Part shown: positions 9,167 to 19,176 of the stretch, piece by piece
How the letters are laid out: every line of letters starts with the position of its first letter
Numbering within the stretch: position 1 is the stretch's first letter
Origin: Plantimonas leprariae
GTDB taxonomy: Bacteria; Pseudomonadota; Alphaproteobacteria; Rhizobiales; Rhizobiaceae
Length of the DNA: 64,000 nucleotides
Assembly (NCBI RefSeq): GCF_008802405.1
Contig: NZ_VZDO01000005.1
Coordinates: forward strand, 124,001-188,000
Reading direction: 5' to 3'
Notes under the pieces: generated by a model
What the model saw: only the letters and a program-made list of their open reading frames with translations
The model's database searches: none
What the model was told of the DNA's origin: nothing
Made by a program: the position numbers and the translations under genes

Positions 9167-9705
9167 GCTGAGCGTCCCTCGCGGCGCAGGTGTTCGTCGA
9201 GGCGCGGCATGATCTCGACGAAGTTGCAGGGGCGGTGGCGGTAATCGAGCTGGTCCTTGAGGATCAGGTCCCAGCCGTCGCGGCAGGCGCCCGGCGAGCC
9301 GGGGAGGGCGAAGACGAAGGTCGCGTTGACGACGCCGCCCGTCGCGCGCGACTGGATGGTGGAGACGCCGATCTTCTCGTAGGAGACGCGGTGGAAGATC
9401 GCCGAGAAGCCGTCCATGCGCTTCTCGAAGATCGGCTCCAGCGCTTCCGGCGTCACGTCGCGGCCGGTGAAGCCGGTGCCGCCGGTGGTGATCACCACGT
9501 CGACCGCCGGATCCCGCGTCCAGCCGAGCACCGTTTCCCGGATAGTCTCGACGTCATCCGGAACGATGCGACGGTCGGCGAGAACGTGGCCGGCCTCGAT
9601 GAGGCGCTCGGCCAGCGTCGCGCCGGAGCGGTCGTCGTCGAGCGAGCGGCTGTCGGAGACCGTCAGGACGGCGATGGAGAGCGGAACGAAGCTGCGTTCG
9701 CTCAT
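9163..9705 (-). CDS. moaB: Molybdenum cofactor biosynthesis protein B
   Basis: 180 residues. MogA/MoaB fold with the signature TVSDSRSLDDDRSG, the molybdopterin-binding GGTGFTGRDVTPEA and ALPGSPGAC. The family binds molybdopterin and takes part in adenylylation or metal insertion for Moco. ATG 9705 overlaps the ispE stop in an ATGA, which fixes the start and implies translational coupling. A 16-codon extension to 9753 would overlap ispE further and is not family-like. Confidence 0.93.
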   Translation of the reverse strand: MSERSFVPLSIAVLTVSDSRSLDDDRSGATLAERLIEAGHVLADRRIVPDDVETIRETVLGWTRDPAVDVVITTGGTGFTGRDVTPEALEPIFEKRMDGFSAIFHRVSYEKIGVSTIQSRATGGVVNATFVFALPGSPGACRDGWDLILKDQLDYRHRPCNFVEIMPRLDEHLRREGRSA

Positions 9706-10631
9706 GCGGAACCTCCCGTTGCGACCGAGCCGAGCGACGTCGCGGCGACCCACCAGCCAGGATGCCGGTCCTTGATCGCGCCGACCGCGCGGCCGGCCGC
9801 GCCATCGCTTTCGAAGAGCCCGAATACCGTTGCCCCGGAGCCGGACATCCGAGCGAAGCTCGCGCCCGCATAGCGCAAGGCGGCAGTCGCAACGGCAATC
9901 GTCGGCGCGATCCGGATCGCCGGCGGTTCGAGATCATTGCGCGTCGCGTGCAGGAACTCGAGAACGTCGTGGATGCCGGTGAACGTCGGGAGTTCCGGCA
10001 TCGGCGGGTTGTCGCGGTGCTCCAGGGCGCGGAACACCGCCGGCGTCGAGACCGGCACACCCGGATTGACGAGTACGGCGGGGATCGTTGGGAAGTCGCC
10101 GACCGGCTCGATCGTCTTGCCGATGCCGGAGACGCAGGCGGCGCGGCAGTCGACACACATCGGGACGTCCGCCCCGAGCGCTTCGGCGGCCTCGCGGAAA
10201 TCGACCGCGAGGTCGGGACAGGCGGCGACCGCCGCGCGGACCAGGGCCGCGGCATCGGCCGAGCCGCCGCCGATGCCGGAGGCGACCGGCAGGTGCTTCG
10301 CCAGCGTAATGCGAGCCGGAGCGATCGTCCGGCCGTGCCGCCGCGCAACGACGCGCATGCGGGCCAGCGCTTCGAGGACGCTGTTCGGCGCGCCGGGTGT
10401 GAAGCTCTCGCGAAGCGTTGCCGCGAACGGTCCTTCCAGCGCGAACCCGTCCGCTTCGGCCGGCTCTAGGGTGAGACGGTCGCCCACAGTCGCGAAGGCG
10501 ACGAGGCTGGAGAGCGTGTGATACCTGTCCGGCCGCCGCCCGGTGACGTGGAGCGCGAGGTTGATCTTCGCCGGCGCGAGGTGCGTGCCGGCAGCAAGCT
10601 CGATCACGTTGCCGAGATGGTCGCCGTCCAC
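9702..10631 (-). CDS. ispE: 4-diphosphocytidyl-2-C-methyl-D-erythritol kinase
   Basis: 309 residues from GTG 10631. GHMP kinase of the MEP isoprenoid pathway. Visible motifs: APAKINLALHVTGRRPDRYH near the N-terminus, the ATP-binding PVASGIGGGSADAAA, the catalytic LGADVPMC and the C-terminal ARMSGSGATVFGLF. No ATG is available; GTG 10631 lies five bases after the upstream TPR gene's stop, and GTG 10607 is an alternative. It shares a minus-strand operon with a polyprenyl synthetase, placing two isoprenoid genes together. Confidence 0.93.
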   Translation of the reverse strand: MDGDHLGNVIELAAGTHLAPAKINLALHVTGRRPDRYHTLSSLVAFATVGDRLTLEPAEADGFALEGPFAATLRESFTPGAPNSVLEALARMRVVARRHGRTIAPARITLAKHLPVASGIGGGSADAAALVRAAVAACPDLAVDFREAAEALGADVPMCVDCRAACVSGIGKTIEPVGDFPTIPAVLVNPGVPVSTPAVFRALEHRDNPPMPELPTFTGIHDVLEFLHATRNDLEPPAIRIAPTIAVATAALRYAGASFARMSGSGATVFGLFESDGAAGRAVGAIKDRHPGWWVAATSLGSVATGGSA

Positions 10632-10636
10632 GGCGC

Positions 10637-12490
10637 TCAGCGCACGGTCGACGACGGCTCGCCCGGTTTCGGCTGCGGCGCCGCGGTGTCGGCGCGCGTT
10701 TCCGCCGGCTGGCCGGGCGCGTCGGCCTTGCGATTGCCGGCCGGCATCAGGCCGTCCCGCAGCTTCGCCTCGATCCGAGCGACGTCGGCGGCTTCCGGCT
10801 TCGGGTCGCCGACGAGCGCGCGGCTCCACTGGAACCGGGCCTCCCGCTGGCGGCCGACCTGCCAATAGGCATCGCCGAGATGGTCGTTGATCGTCGGATC
10901 GGCGGGGTTCAGGAGGATCGCCCGCTCCAACTCTTCGACGGCATCGTCGAAGCGCGCAAGGCGATAGTAAGCCCAGCCGAGCGAGTCGACGATGTAGCCG
11001 TCGTTGGGGCGAAGATCCACGGCGGTGCGGATCATCTTCAGCCCCTCGTCGAGGTTCTGGTTCTGGTCGACCCAGGAATAGCCGAGATAGTTCAGCACTT
11101 GCGGCTGGTTCGGCGAAAGCTTCAGCGCCTTGCGGAAGTCCGCTTCCGCCTTCGGCCATTGCTTCGTCCGCTCGAAGGCGATGCCGCGCTGGTAGTAGAT
11201 GTTCCAGCTCTCCTCCTTGGTCTTCACCGCGAGGGCGACGGCCTGATCGAGCGTCCGGCTCATCTCCGCGTAGTCCTTGGCGGAGGACAGGATGTCGGCG
11301 AGCGCGAGATAGGCCTGGAGATCGTCCGGGTAGGTCTCGACGGCCTTCCGCAGCTTCGCGCGCGCTTCGTCCTTCTTTTCGGCCGACCAGAGATCGAGGC
11401 CGGACTGGAGATCGGCGGTGCGCTTCAGCGCCGAGCCGGCCGGCACCGCGTCGTAGTAGCCGATGGCGTCGTCGTAGCGGTTGGCGCGCTCGGCGATGCC
11501 GGCGAGTGCCACGAGGACGCGCGGGTTCTGCGCGTCGAGCGCCCGGGCGAGCTGGAAGTAGAGGATCGCGACCTGCTGGCCTTCGCCGCGATTGATCGCC
11601 TGGCCGAGGATGTAGAGCGTTTCGGCCGCGCCCTGCTTCACCGAGCCGATCGTCGGCGCGACCTTGTCGCCCTTCTCGATCTCGCCTTTCAGGGTCGTCA
11701 GCGGATCGTAGTTCTCGGCCAGCGCCAGCCCCTTGTTGACGGCGGCGAGGGCTTCCTTCTTGCGGCCGGCGGCGGCTTCCAGCCGCGCCAGCGCCTCGCT
11801 CGCGCCGACGAAGGCGTCCGGCGAGGTCTGCGCGTTGGAGCGGTCCGCGACGACCTTCGACAGGCGGCGGCGCGCCTCGTCGGCGCGGCCCGCGACGGCG
11901 GCGACGAGGCCGGCCTGATAGTCGTTGAAGACCGGATACCAGTTCGCCTTGTTGAGATCGGCGATCCGCTCGATCGCTTGGCTTGTGCGGCCGGCGCCCT
12001 GATCCGCCCAGGCCTGCAGGTGGCCGAGCAGCAGCGCGTCGAGATCGCTCGGGTCGAGGATGTCGAGCTCCTCGATCGCCTTGCCGTAGTCGGCACGAAC
12101 CAGGCCGTCGATGCCGAGCGCGATACGCGCCACCTTGCCGGCCTCGTCGTTGTCGCGCAGCTTCGCGGCGAGCTCGACGCCGCGGCGGAAATCGCCGGCC
12201 GCGAAGAAGGCGAACATCGCGTCCTGCTGCAGCGCCTCGGCGTTCGGGTCGATGGCGAGCGCCTTGGCGTAATAGTCGACCGCGGTGTTGATGTCGCCGC
12301 CGAGCTGCGCCGACTTCGCGGCTAGATAGGCGCCGGACAAGGTCTCGCTGCCGAGCCTCGCCGCCGCCGTTCCGGCGGGCTTGACCGGGGCTTCGCCGGG
12401 CGCGGCGAGCGCTCCGCCGCCTGCCGGCGCCGTCAAAACCGCCGCCAGCGCGAGAACCAGAGCCATCCGGCACGTCGGCGTCTTCTGCAC
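10637..12490 (-). CDS. Exported tetratricopeptide-repeat protein
   Basis: 617 residues. An N-terminal signal peptide (hydrophobic core about residues 9-25, AxA cleavage near GGALAAPG) is followed by many TPR units across about 45-580, with typical patterns such as AVDYYAKALAIDPN and LNYLGYSWVDQNQNLDEGL. The tail is Ala/Pro-rich. Such TPR proteins of rhizobia are thought to be periplasmic scaffolds; no catalytic motif is seen. GTG 12490 has an AAGGA seven bases upstream and gives a standard signal peptide; ATG 12466 and ATG 12571 are the alternatives. It precedes ispE by five bases. Confidence 0.85.
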   Translation of the reverse strand: MQKTPTCRMALVLALAAVLTAPAGGGALAAPGEAPVKPAGTAAARLGSETLSGAYLAAKSAQLGGDINTAVDYYAKALAIDPNAEALQQDAMFAFFAAGDFRRGVELAAKLRDNDEAGKVARIALGIDGLVRADYGKAIEELDILDPSDLDALLLGHLQAWADQGAGRTSQAIERIADLNKANWYPVFNDYQAGLVAAVAGRADEARRRLSKVVADRSNAQTSPDAFVGASEALARLEAAAGRKKEALAAVNKGLALAENYDPLTTLKGEIEKGDKVAPTIGSVKQGAAETLYILGQAINRGEGQQVAILYFQLARALDAQNPRVLVALAGIAERANRYDDAIGYYDAVPAGSALKRTADLQSGLDLWSAEKKDEARAKLRKAVETYPDDLQAYLALADILSSAKDYAEMSRTLDQAVALAVKTKEESWNIYYQRGIAFERTKQWPKAEADFRKALKLSPNQPQVLNYLGYSWVDQNQNLDEGLKMIRTAVDLRPNDGYIVDSLGWAYYRLARFDDAVEELERAILLNPADPTINDHLGDAYWQVGRQREARFQWSRALVGDPKPEAADVARIEAKLRDGLMPAGNRKADAPGQPAETRADTAAPQPKPGEPSSTVR

Positions 12491-12665
12491 GCGAAGATCC
12501 TTATCTTGAAGAGATGTCAGAGCGCGCCCTTCGCCGGAGCTTTCGAAGCGCTGCCGAGCCCGCTTGAGCATCGCCGAGCCGGCCTTCCTCGCCCACCAGC
12601 ATGTCGACATTGCGACCGGCCCGCACGGGAAGACGGCCGGATTCTGGCGGACTTCCCATCGTCCG

Positions 12666-13682
12666 TCAATTGATCCGATCGATCGAGAACTCGACGACTT
12701 CGAGAAGCGCCTCACGAATTTCGGAGCGGGGCAACTGGCTGGCGGCGCGGAAGGCCGCGTCGCCGAAGCCGCGCGCCCGTGCGACGGTCGCCTCCAGCGC
12801 GCCGTGCCGGTCGAGCAGCCGGCAGGCCTCGGCAAGCGCCCCGTCGTCGTTGCGGTTCTCCTCCAGCGCCTCGCGCCAGAACCGGCGCTCCGCCTCGCTG
12901 CCGCGCGCATGGGCAAGGATCACGGGAAGCGTGATCTTGCCCTCGCGGAAGTCGTCGCCGATGTTCTTGCCGAGCGCTGCGGTCGAGCCGCGATAGTCGA
13001 GCACGTCGTCGGCGAGCTGGAAGGCGCGCCCGAGATTGAGGCCGTAGGCGTGCATCGCCGCGCGCAGGTCCGGCCCCGCATTCGCGATCACCGGGCCGAC
13101 TTCGGCGGCGGCCGCGAAGAGCGCGGCGGTCTTCGCCTCGATCACGCCCAGATAGTCGGCTTCCGTCGTCGTCAGCTTCTTCGAGGCCGAAAGCTGCCAG
13201 ACCTCGCCCTCGGCGATCACGGCGGACGCACGCGACAAGATGTCCAGCGCGGTCAGCGAGCCGACCTCGACCATGGTCTTGAAGGCTTGGCCGAGCAGGA
13301 AGTCGCCGACGAGGACACTCGCCTGGTTGCCCCAGATCGTCCGGGCGGTCTTGCGGCCGCGGCGAAGGTCGCTTTCGTCCACCACGTCGTCGTGCAGCAG
13401 CGTCGCCGTATGCATGAACTCGACGCTGGCCGCGAGCTTCACGTGCGCGTCGCCGCCGCGATAGCCGCAGGCGAGTGCGGAGGCGATGGTCAGCATGGGC
13501 CTGAGGCGCTTGCCGCCCGACGAGATCAGGTGTTCGGCGATTTCCGGGATCAGCGCGACGTTCGATCCCGCCATGGCGAGGATCATGCGGTTCACTTCGC
13601 CCATGCTGTCCCGCGTCAAGGCGACGATCGCCTCGATCGACGGCTTGCGCCGGCTTTCCTGAGCGGGGCTGGCTAGACTCAA
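12666..13682 (-). CDS. Polyprenyl (octaprenyl/decaprenyl) diphosphate synthase
   Basis: 338 residues. Trans-isoprenyl diphosphate synthase making the long side chain of ubiquinone. Seen are GGKRLRPML, the first aspartate-rich motif DDVVDESD and the second DDVLDYRG, with GKNIGDDFREGKITLP after it. The TTG at 13682 is chosen because AAGGAG stands eight bases upstream and the length then fits the family; an in-frame ATG at 13760 is not supported by a ribosome-binding site. ispE two genes downstream makes precursors of its substrate. Confidence 0.92.
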   Translation of the reverse strand: MSLASPAQESRRKPSIEAIVALTRDSMGEVNRMILAMAGSNVALIPEIAEHLISSGGKRLRPMLTIASALACGYRGGDAHVKLAASVEFMHTATLLHDDVVDESDLRRGRKTARTIWGNQASVLVGDFLLGQAFKTMVEVGSLTALDILSRASAVIAEGEVWQLSASKKLTTTEADYLGVIEAKTAALFAAAAEVGPVIANAGPDLRAAMHAYGLNLGRAFQLADDVLDYRGSTAALGKNIGDDFREGKITLPVILAHARGSEAERRFWREALEENRNDDGALAEACRLLDRHGALEATVARARGFGDAAFRAASQLPRSEIREALLEVVEFSIDRIN

Positions 13683-13895
13683 GAAGAACGCTCCTTCGCG
13701 GCTGTGCAGTCCGCCTCGTCTCGTGCTGCGAGCACTAGTCCCGCGAGGCTTCACGGACAAGCTTCAACTTAAAGCGGACGGAACGAAACGGAAGCGCGAT
13801 GCGTCCGGGTGCCACCCTCGGCGCACCGGATTGCGGCGGGTTTTCGGCAATGCGATGATCGCGCCCGCCAGGCCCGTTCGGAAACATCCCAGATC

Positions 13896-14114
13896 ATGCG
13901 CGAGCTCATGCGTTCCAACGACCCGGTGCTGATCTCCTTCGTGGATTCGCTCCTGAAGGATGCCGGGATCGACCACTTCGTGGCCGACACGCATATGAGC
14001 ATCCTCGACGGGTCGATCGGCGCGCTACCGCGACGCGTCCTCGTCGACGCCGAGCGGATCGAGCAGGCGCGGCGGATCCTCCGCGACGCCGAGCTCGGCC
14101 ATGAGCTGTCCTGA
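13896..14114 (+). CDS. DUF2007 (putative signal-transducing) protein
   Basis: 72 residues. The DUF2007 pattern is evident: an N-terminal ELMRSNDPVLISFVDSLL segment, a central GIDHFVADTHMS and a C-terminal RRVLVDAERIEQARRILRD. The fold is PII-like in related proteins; no function is established. It overlaps the next methyltransferase gene by 14 bases, so the two are cotranslated. This pair is common in rhizobia. Confidence 0.88.
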   Translation: MRELMRSNDPVLISFVDSLLKDAGIDHFVADTHMSILDGSIGALPRRVLVDAERIEQARRILRDAELGHELS

Positions 14115-14880
14115 GGAAACGCGCGACCGCTTCCTCGGCGGCCGGTTCGAGCTGATCCAGCCGAAGGGCTGGGGTCTCCGCGCGGGGCTCGACGCGCTGC
14201 TGCTGGCGGCAAGCGTGCCGTCTCATGCGAAGGGGAGGGCGGTCGATCTCGGCGCCGGCAGCGGGGCCGCCGGCTTCGCGCTCGCGACCCGCTGCGAGGG
14301 GCTGGACGTCGTGCTTGCCGAACGCGACGCACAGACGCTCGCCCTCGCGCGCCGCTCCATTCTTCTGCCGGAGAACGCGCCGCTCGCATCGCGTCTCGAT
14401 GCGGTGGAGGTCGACATCCTCGCTTCCCGTCCGGCGCGCGAGGCGGCGGGCCTCTCCGACGGCGGCTTCGACCTCGCGATCACCAATCCGCCGTTCCATC
14501 CGCCCGGCGGCCGCCTTTCGCCGGATGTCAAGCGCGCCGCCGCGACCGCCGCGCCGGAGCGCGGCTTCCTCCAGCGCTGGGTGGCGGTCTCCGCCGCGCT
14601 GCTGCGGCCCGGCGGCATTCTAGCGCTGATCGCCCGACCGGACGGTCTCGCCGAAATCCTCGCCGGTGCGGAGAACCGGCTAGGCGACCTTCGTATCCTC
14701 GCCGTCCACACGAAGGAGGGCGAACCGGCGATCCGCATCCTCGTCCATGCCCGCCGGGCTTCGCGCGCGCCGTTGCGTCTGCTCCCGCCGCTCGTGCTGC
14801 GCGACGCGACGGGCGCGCCCTATTTGCTGGAGCGGATGGTCGGGGAGGGGACGGCCGCGATCGATCTCGGGCTCGCCTGA
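14101..14880 (+). CDS. tRNA1(Val) adenine-N6 methyltransferase-like protein
   Basis: 259 residues. A Rossmann-fold methyltransferase: SAM-binding AVDLGAGSGAAGFALA (about residues 46-60) and the N6-adenine catalytic motif NPPF (about 131-134). This composition matches the TrmN6/YfiC group that makes m6A37 in tRNA1(Val), though N5-glutamine methyltransferases share NPPF-like motifs. The start ATG lies inside the end of the DUF2007 gene. Confidence 0.85.
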   Translation: MSCPEETRDRFLGGRFELIQPKGWGLRAGLDALLLAASVPSHAKGRAVDLGAGSGAAGFALATRCEGLDVVLAERDAQTLALARRSILLPENAPLASRLDAVEVDILASRPAREAAGLSDGGFDLAITNPPFHPPGGRLSPDVKRAAATAAPERGFLQRWVAVSAALLRPGGILALIARPDGLAEILAGAENRLGDLRILAVHTKEGEPAIRILVHARRASRAPLRLLPPLVLRDATGAPYLLERMVGEGTAAIDLGLA

Positions 14881-14977
14881 GGCTTCCCGTTCGCGCGAAA
14901 ACGCCGCGCGCGTTGGCGGGGCCTCGCGCCGAACCTACATCCGCTGAAACCCGTTCGATCCGAAAGGCGGCCTCCCG

Positions 14978-15853
14978 GTGGCGTTCTCGCTGAAACCCTA
15001 TCTCCCGAAACGCTTTCGCGGGGAGGAGGTCGTGGTTCCCGTCGTCCGCCTGCAAGGGCCGATCATCGCGCAGTCCGGCCCGTTCCGACCGACGCTGTCC
15101 ATCGGCAGCGTCGCGCCGCTTCTCGAGAAAGCCTTCGCCCGCAAGGACGCGCCGGCCGTCGCCATCGCGGTCAACTCGCCCGGCGGCTCGCCCGTTCAGT
15201 CGCGGCTCATCCACAAGCGCATCCGCGACCTTGCGGAGGAAAAGCAAAAGGACGTGCTGGTCTTCGTCGAGGACGTCGCGGCCTCCGGCGGCTACATGAT
15301 CGCCTGCGCCGGCGACGAGATCATCGTCGACCCGTCCTCGATCGTCGGGTCGATCGGCGTGGTCTCCGGCGGCTTCGGCTTCGTCGAGGCGATCCACAAG
15401 CTCGGCATCGAGCGGCGCGTCCACACCGCCGGCCAGAACAAGGCGGTTCTCGACCCGTTCCGGCCGGAAAAGCCGGAGGACGTGGCGCATCTCCTGGAAC
15501 TCCAGCGCGAGGTGCATGCGACCTTCATCGCCCTCGTCAAGGAGCGGCGCGGCGCGCGTCTCGCCGACGATCCGAACCTCTTCTCCGGCCTGTTCTGGGC
15601 GGGAACGCGTGGGGTGGAGCTTGGCCTCGCCGATCGCGTCGGCGATCTCCGCGGCACCTTGCGCGAGCGCTACGGCGACAAGGTGAAGCCGCAGATGATC
15701 CAGGCCGGACGCGGGCTGCTCGGCCGCCGGCAGGTCGCCGGAACCGCAGAAGCCGCGCCTGCGTTCGATGCAGCGCGCGTCGGCGCGGGCTTGGCGAACG
15801 GGCTCGCGGAGGTGGCCGAGGATCGGCTGCTCTGGGCGCGTTACGGGCTATGA
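14978..15853 (+). CDS. S49 family serine peptidase (SppA-like, SohB type)
   Basis: 291 residues from a GTG start. It has the ClpP/crotonase-like S49 core: [14 protein letters not shown], then the nucleophile region [18 protein letters not shown], and [13 protein letters not shown]. The lysine general base would lie in [15 protein letters not shown] or nearby. No signal peptide or membrane anchor is seen, unlike E. coli SppA, so it may act in the cytoplasm or at the membrane surface. It is followed 47 bases later by a small membrane protein and then glyQ, a typical rhizobial order. Confidence 0.9.
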   Translation: MAFSLKPYLPKRFRGEEVVVPVVRLQGPIIAQSGPFRPTLSIGSVAPLLEKAFARKDAPAVAIAVNSPGGSPVQSRLIHKRIRDLAEEKQKDVLVFVEDVAASGGYMIACAGDEIIVDPSSIVGSIGVVSGGFGFVEAIHKLGIERRVHTAGQNKAVLDPFRPEKPEDVAHLLELQREVHATFIALVKERRGARLADDPNLFSGLFWAGTRGVELGLADRVGDLRGTLRERYGDKVKPQMIQAGRGLLGRRQVAGTAEAAPAFDAARVGAGLANGLAEVAEDRLLWARYGL

Positions 15854-15900
15854 CCCGCCGGCCCGCTTTACGGCCGCCGGGCACGGGAGCATAGTCCGCC

Positions 15901-16107
15901 GTGGAATTCGATCCGGTGAGCCTGATGCCGCAGCTACTCTTCTTCGGTCTCGTCGGCGCCGCGGCCTGGCTCGGCTTCAAGCAGTTGAAGACCGACGCGG
16001 TGCGCACCGCCGAGCGCAGCCGCCGCAGCGAGGCCGAGACCCGCAACGGCAGCCACGGCACGCTGGTCCGCGACGCGGACGGGGTCTATCGCCTGAAGAA
16101 GGACTGA
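15901..16107 (+). CDS. Small conserved membrane protein
   Basis: 68 residues, GTG start. One membrane segment (about residues 8-25) is followed by a basic cytoplasmic-type region ending [17 protein letters not shown] do not recognise a named family. Small proteins of this layout sit between the S49 peptidase gene and glyQ in other rhizobia (recollection, not checked). Codon use fits its neighbours. Confidence 0.7.
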   Translation: MEFDPVSLMPQLLFFGLVGAAAWLGFKQLKTDAVRTAERSRRSEAETRNGSHGTLVRDADGVYRLKKD

Positions 16108-16181
16108 CCGCGCCGTCGCTTGACGCGTCGCACCCGCGCGTGGCAACCGGCGGCGCGATGCTCATGCCAGGTGCGAAGCCG

Positions 16182-17123
16182 ATGTCCGACGATGCCTTGC
16201 GCCCGGAGCGCTCGTTCCAGGGGCTGATCCTGACGCTGCACCGCTACTGGGCGGAATACGGCTGCGTGATCTTGCAACCCTACGACATGGAGGTCGGCGC
16301 CGGCACCTTCCACCCGGCGACGACCTTGCGTGCGCTCGGACCGAAACCGTGGAACGCCGCCTACGTGCAGCCGTCGCGCCGCCCGAAGGACGGGCGCTAC
16401 GGCGAGAACCCGAACCGGCTGCAGCACTACTACCAGTATCAGGTGATCCTGAAGCCCAACCCGCCGAACCTGCAGGAGCTCTATCTCGGCTCGCTCCGCG
16501 CCATCGGCATCGACATCGCGCTCCACGACGTGCGTTTCGTCGAGGACGACTGGGAATCGCCGACGCTCGGCGCCTGGGGCCTCGGCTGGGAATGCTGGTG
16601 CGACGGCATGGAAGTGTCGCAGTTCACCTACTTCCAGCAGGTCTGCGGCATCGAATGCGCGCCGGTGGCGGGGGAGCTCACCTACGGGCTGGAGCGCCTC
16701 GCCATGTACGTGCAGAACGTCGACAGCGTCTACGACCTCAACTTCAACGGCCGCGACGGCGACGCCAGGGTCACCTACGGCGACGTCTTCCTGCAGGCCG
16801 AGCAGGAATATTCGCGCTACAATTTCGAGCATGCCGACACGGCCGTGCTGCTCCGCCATTTCGACGAGGCGGAAGCGGAATGCAACGCGCTCCTCGCCGC
16901 CGGCGAGGCGGGGGCGGGAGCGAACGCCGGCATCCACCTCATGGCCCAGCCTGCCTACGATCAGACGATCAAGGCGAGCCACGTCTTCAACCTTCTCGAC
17001 GCGCGCGGCGTGATCTCGGTGACCGAGCGCCAAAGCTACATCTTCCGCGTCCGCGCGCTGGCCAAAGCCTGCGGCGAGGCGTTCCTCAGAACCGAAGCCG
17101 GCGGCGCGAAACACGCGGCGTGA
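16182..17123 (+). CDS. glyQ: Glycyl-tRNA synthetase alpha subunit
   Basis: 313 residues, catalytic subunit of the alpha2beta2 enzyme that charges tRNA-Gly. Very conserved stretches are present: [40 protein letters not shown] and the motif 2/3 regions [12 protein letters not shown]. In-frame ATGs at 16158 and 16164 precede 16182; 16182 gives the family length. It is separated from its partner glyS by a metallopeptidase and a manganese catalase. Confidence 0.96.
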   Translation: MSDDALRPERSFQGLILTLHRYWAEYGCVILQPYDMEVGAGTFHPATTLRALGPKPWNAAYVQPSRRPKDGRYGENPNRLQHYYQYQVILKPNPPNLQELYLGSLRAIGIDIALHDVRFVEDDWESPTLGAWGLGWECWCDGMEVSQFTYFQQVCGIECAPVAGELTYGLERLAMYVQNVDSVYDLNFNGRDGDARVTYGDVFLQAEQEYSRYNFEHADTAVLLRHFDEAEAECNALLAAGEAGAGANAGIHLMAQPAYDQTIKASHVFNLLDARGVISVTERQSYIFRVRALAKACGEAFLRTEAGGAKHAA

Positions 17124-17206
17124 GTCGCCGAAGCCGGAAGTAATTCCCTTCCCATCCGTCTCCTCCATATCGCCGCGCAAGGGATACGGCTGAAGCGAGG
17201 CAGGCC

Positions 17207-18124
17207 ATGCGGTGGGAAGGTCGACGGCAGTCCGACAACATCGAGGACGTGCGGGGATCCGGCGGCGGCATGCCGGGCGGCGGGGGCATGCGCATCCCGA
17301 TCCGCGCCGGCGGCGGCGGCGGGATCGGCATCATCATCATCGCGCTTGTTCTGTGGCTCGGCTTCGGCATCAACCCGCTGCAGTTCCTCGACATGCTCAA
17401 CGGCGGCGGGGGCGGCTACGAGCAGACGCAGAACCAGACCACCGCAAACAACGGCAGCAGCGGGCCGGGCGTGCAGGGAACCCCGGACAAGACGGACGAC
17501 TTCGTCGCAACCGTTCTCGCGGATACCGAGGACGTCTGGACCAAGCGCTTCCAGGACATGGGCCAGCAGTACAAGAAGCCCGTGCTCGTCCTGTTCGACG
17601 GACAGGTGAACTCCGCCTGCGGTTTCGCGCAGTCCGCGACCGGGCCGTTCTACTGCCCGCGCGACTCCAAGCTCTACATCGACACGAGCTTCTTCCGGCA
17701 GCTCGCCGGCCAGCTCAACTCGCCGGGCGACTTCGCCCAGGCCTACGTGGTGGCGCACGAGGTCGGGCATCACGTTCAGAACCTGATGGGCACGCTGCCG
17801 AAGACCGATCAGGCCAAGCAGCAAGCCGGAAGCGAGGCGGAAGCCAACGCCATCTCCGTGCGCGTCGAGCTCCAGGCCGACTGCTATGCCGGCATCTGGG
17901 CGCACGACGACAAGAGCGCCGGCTTCGTTGAGGAAGGCGATATCGACGAGGCGTTGAACGCCGCCAACCAGATCGGCGACGACACGCTGCAGAAGGAAAG
18001 CCGCGGCCAGGTCGTGCCGGACTCCTTCACCCACGGCACGTCCGAACAGCGCGTCAGCTGGTTCCGCAAGGGGTTCGACACTGGCGACGTCAAAGCCTGC
18101 GACACCTTCGGCGGCCGCATCTGA
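17207..18124 (+). CDS. Neutral zinc metallopeptidase (YpfJ family)
   Basis: 305 residues. A glycine-rich cytoplasmic N-terminus, one membrane segment (about 38-56), a linker, then the peptidase domain. The zincin motif HEVGHH is at about residues 184-189, with the third ligand probably in the downstream EAEANAISVRVELQADCYAG. Four cysteines (GQVNSACGFA, FYCPRD, ADCYAG, KACDTF) may form disulfides, fitting a periplasmic domain. The substrate is unknown. GAGG lies upstream of the ATG. Confidence 0.92.
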   Translation: MRWEGRRQSDNIEDVRGSGGGMPGGGGMRIPIRAGGGGGIGIIIIALVLWLGFGINPLQFLDMLNGGGGGYEQTQNQTTANNGSSGPGVQGTPDKTDDFVATVLADTEDVWTKRFQDMGQQYKKPVLVLFDGQVNSACGFAQSATGPFYCPRDSKLYIDTSFFRQLAGQLNSPGDFAQAYVVAHEVGHHVQNLMGTLPKTDQAKQQAGSEAEANAISVRVELQADCYAGIWAHDDKSAGFVEEGDIDEALNAANQIGDDTLQKESRGQVVPDSFTHGTSEQRVSWFRKGFDTGDVKACDTFGGRI

Positions 18125-18184
18125 GCCAGCGCGTGGCGAGGGAGGCTCGGTAGCCGGCCAACCGGTTGCGTCGTCCTGCCACCG

Positions 18185-18209
18185 GAACGGCCCCACCTGG
18201 GGGCCGTTC
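18185..18209 (+). other. Hairpin upstream of manganese catalase
   Basis: A perfect 10-bp stem (GAACGGCCCC / GGGGCCGTTC) with a five-base loop, in the gap between the metallopeptidase and the catalase genes. It lacks a following T-tract, so it may be a leader structure or a weak terminator. The role is unproven. Confidence 0.4.
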
Positions 18210-18243
18210 AGTCCACGTCATCAACGACGGGGACGACAAGCCG

Positions 18244-19170
18244 ATGTTTCTTCGAATCGACAAGCTGCAGGCCGAACTGCCGGCCCCGAAGCGCAAGGAC
18301 CCGAACGCCGCCGCGGCGCTACAGGAACTGCTCGGCGGCAAGTACGGCGAGATGTCGACGCTCGGCAACTACATGTTCCAGAGCTTCAACTTCCGCTCGA
18401 AATCGAAGCTCCGGCCGTTCTACAACCTCGTCGCCTCGATCACGGCGGAGGAACTCGGCCATGTCGAGCTCGTCTCTAACGGCGTCGCGATGCTGGCGAA
18501 CGGGCCGGACAAGGAGGGCGGCGATGCCGGCGACGGCGGCGACATCTCCGGCACGCCCTTCGAGGACATGCAGAACATCCGCTCCGCGGCGTCCTTCCTC
18601 AGCCACGGCGGCGGCGTGGTGCCGGCCGACTCGAACGGCCTGTCCTGGAACAAGGACTTCATCACCACCACCGGTAACGTCGTGGTGGACCTCTTGCACA
18701 ACTTCCACCTCGAATGCGGCGCGCGCCTGCACAAGCTGCGCGTCTACGAGACGGTCTCGGACCCGACCAGCCGCGAGGTCTGCGGCTACCTTCTGGTGCG
18801 CGGCTCGGTCCACGCCCATGCCTACGCGCTGGCGCTGAAGAAGATCACCGGCGTCGAGCTGGAGAAGTTCCTGCCGACCCCGAACATCGACCTGTCGAAG
18901 ATTCCGGAATCGCAGAAGTATCTGGACGAGGGCTCGCACCGGCGGCTCTACACGTTCTCGCCGAACGACTACAAGGAGATGGCCGGCATCTGGGGCAACG
19001 GCGAGCAGGCGCTGCCGGGCGATCCGGCGGGCGAACTGGAAGTCGTCGACGGTCATCCGGAAGGCGGCAAGATCCACCAGTTGACGGGCGTTCCGTCCGC
19101 CTTCACGCCGGACTACGCGCCGGAGGAGATGTTCGAGATCGCCGAGAAGCTCTACAAGGCCTCGCGCTGA
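18244..19170 (+). CDS. Manganese (non-haem) catalase
   Basis: 308 residues. Dimanganese catalase that disproportionates hydrogen peroxide. Putative ligands fit the spacing known for this family: Glu36 (KYGEMST), Glu70 and His73 (TAEELGHVE), Glu157 (FHLECGAR) and His190 (GSVHAHAYA). Length and order are normal. ATG 18244 is used; a longer frame from 18166 has no family support. It sits between glyQ and glyS, together with the metallopeptidase, and ends in a strong hairpin. Confidence 0.94.
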   Translation: MFLRIDKLQAELPAPKRKDPNAAAALQELLGGKYGEMSTLGNYMFQSFNFRSKSKLRPFYNLVASITAEELGHVELVSNGVAMLANGPDKEGGDAGDGGDISGTPFEDMQNIRSAASFLSHGGGVVPADSNGLSWNKDFITTTGNVVVDLLHNFHLECGARLHKLRVYETVSDPTSREVCGYLLVRGSVHAHAYALALKKITGVELEKFLPTPNIDLSKIPESQKYLDEGSHRRLYTFSPNDYKEMAGIWGNGEQALPGDPAGELEVVDGHPEGGKIHQLTGVPSAFTPDYAPEEMFEIAEKLYKASR

Positions 19171-19176
19171 ACGATC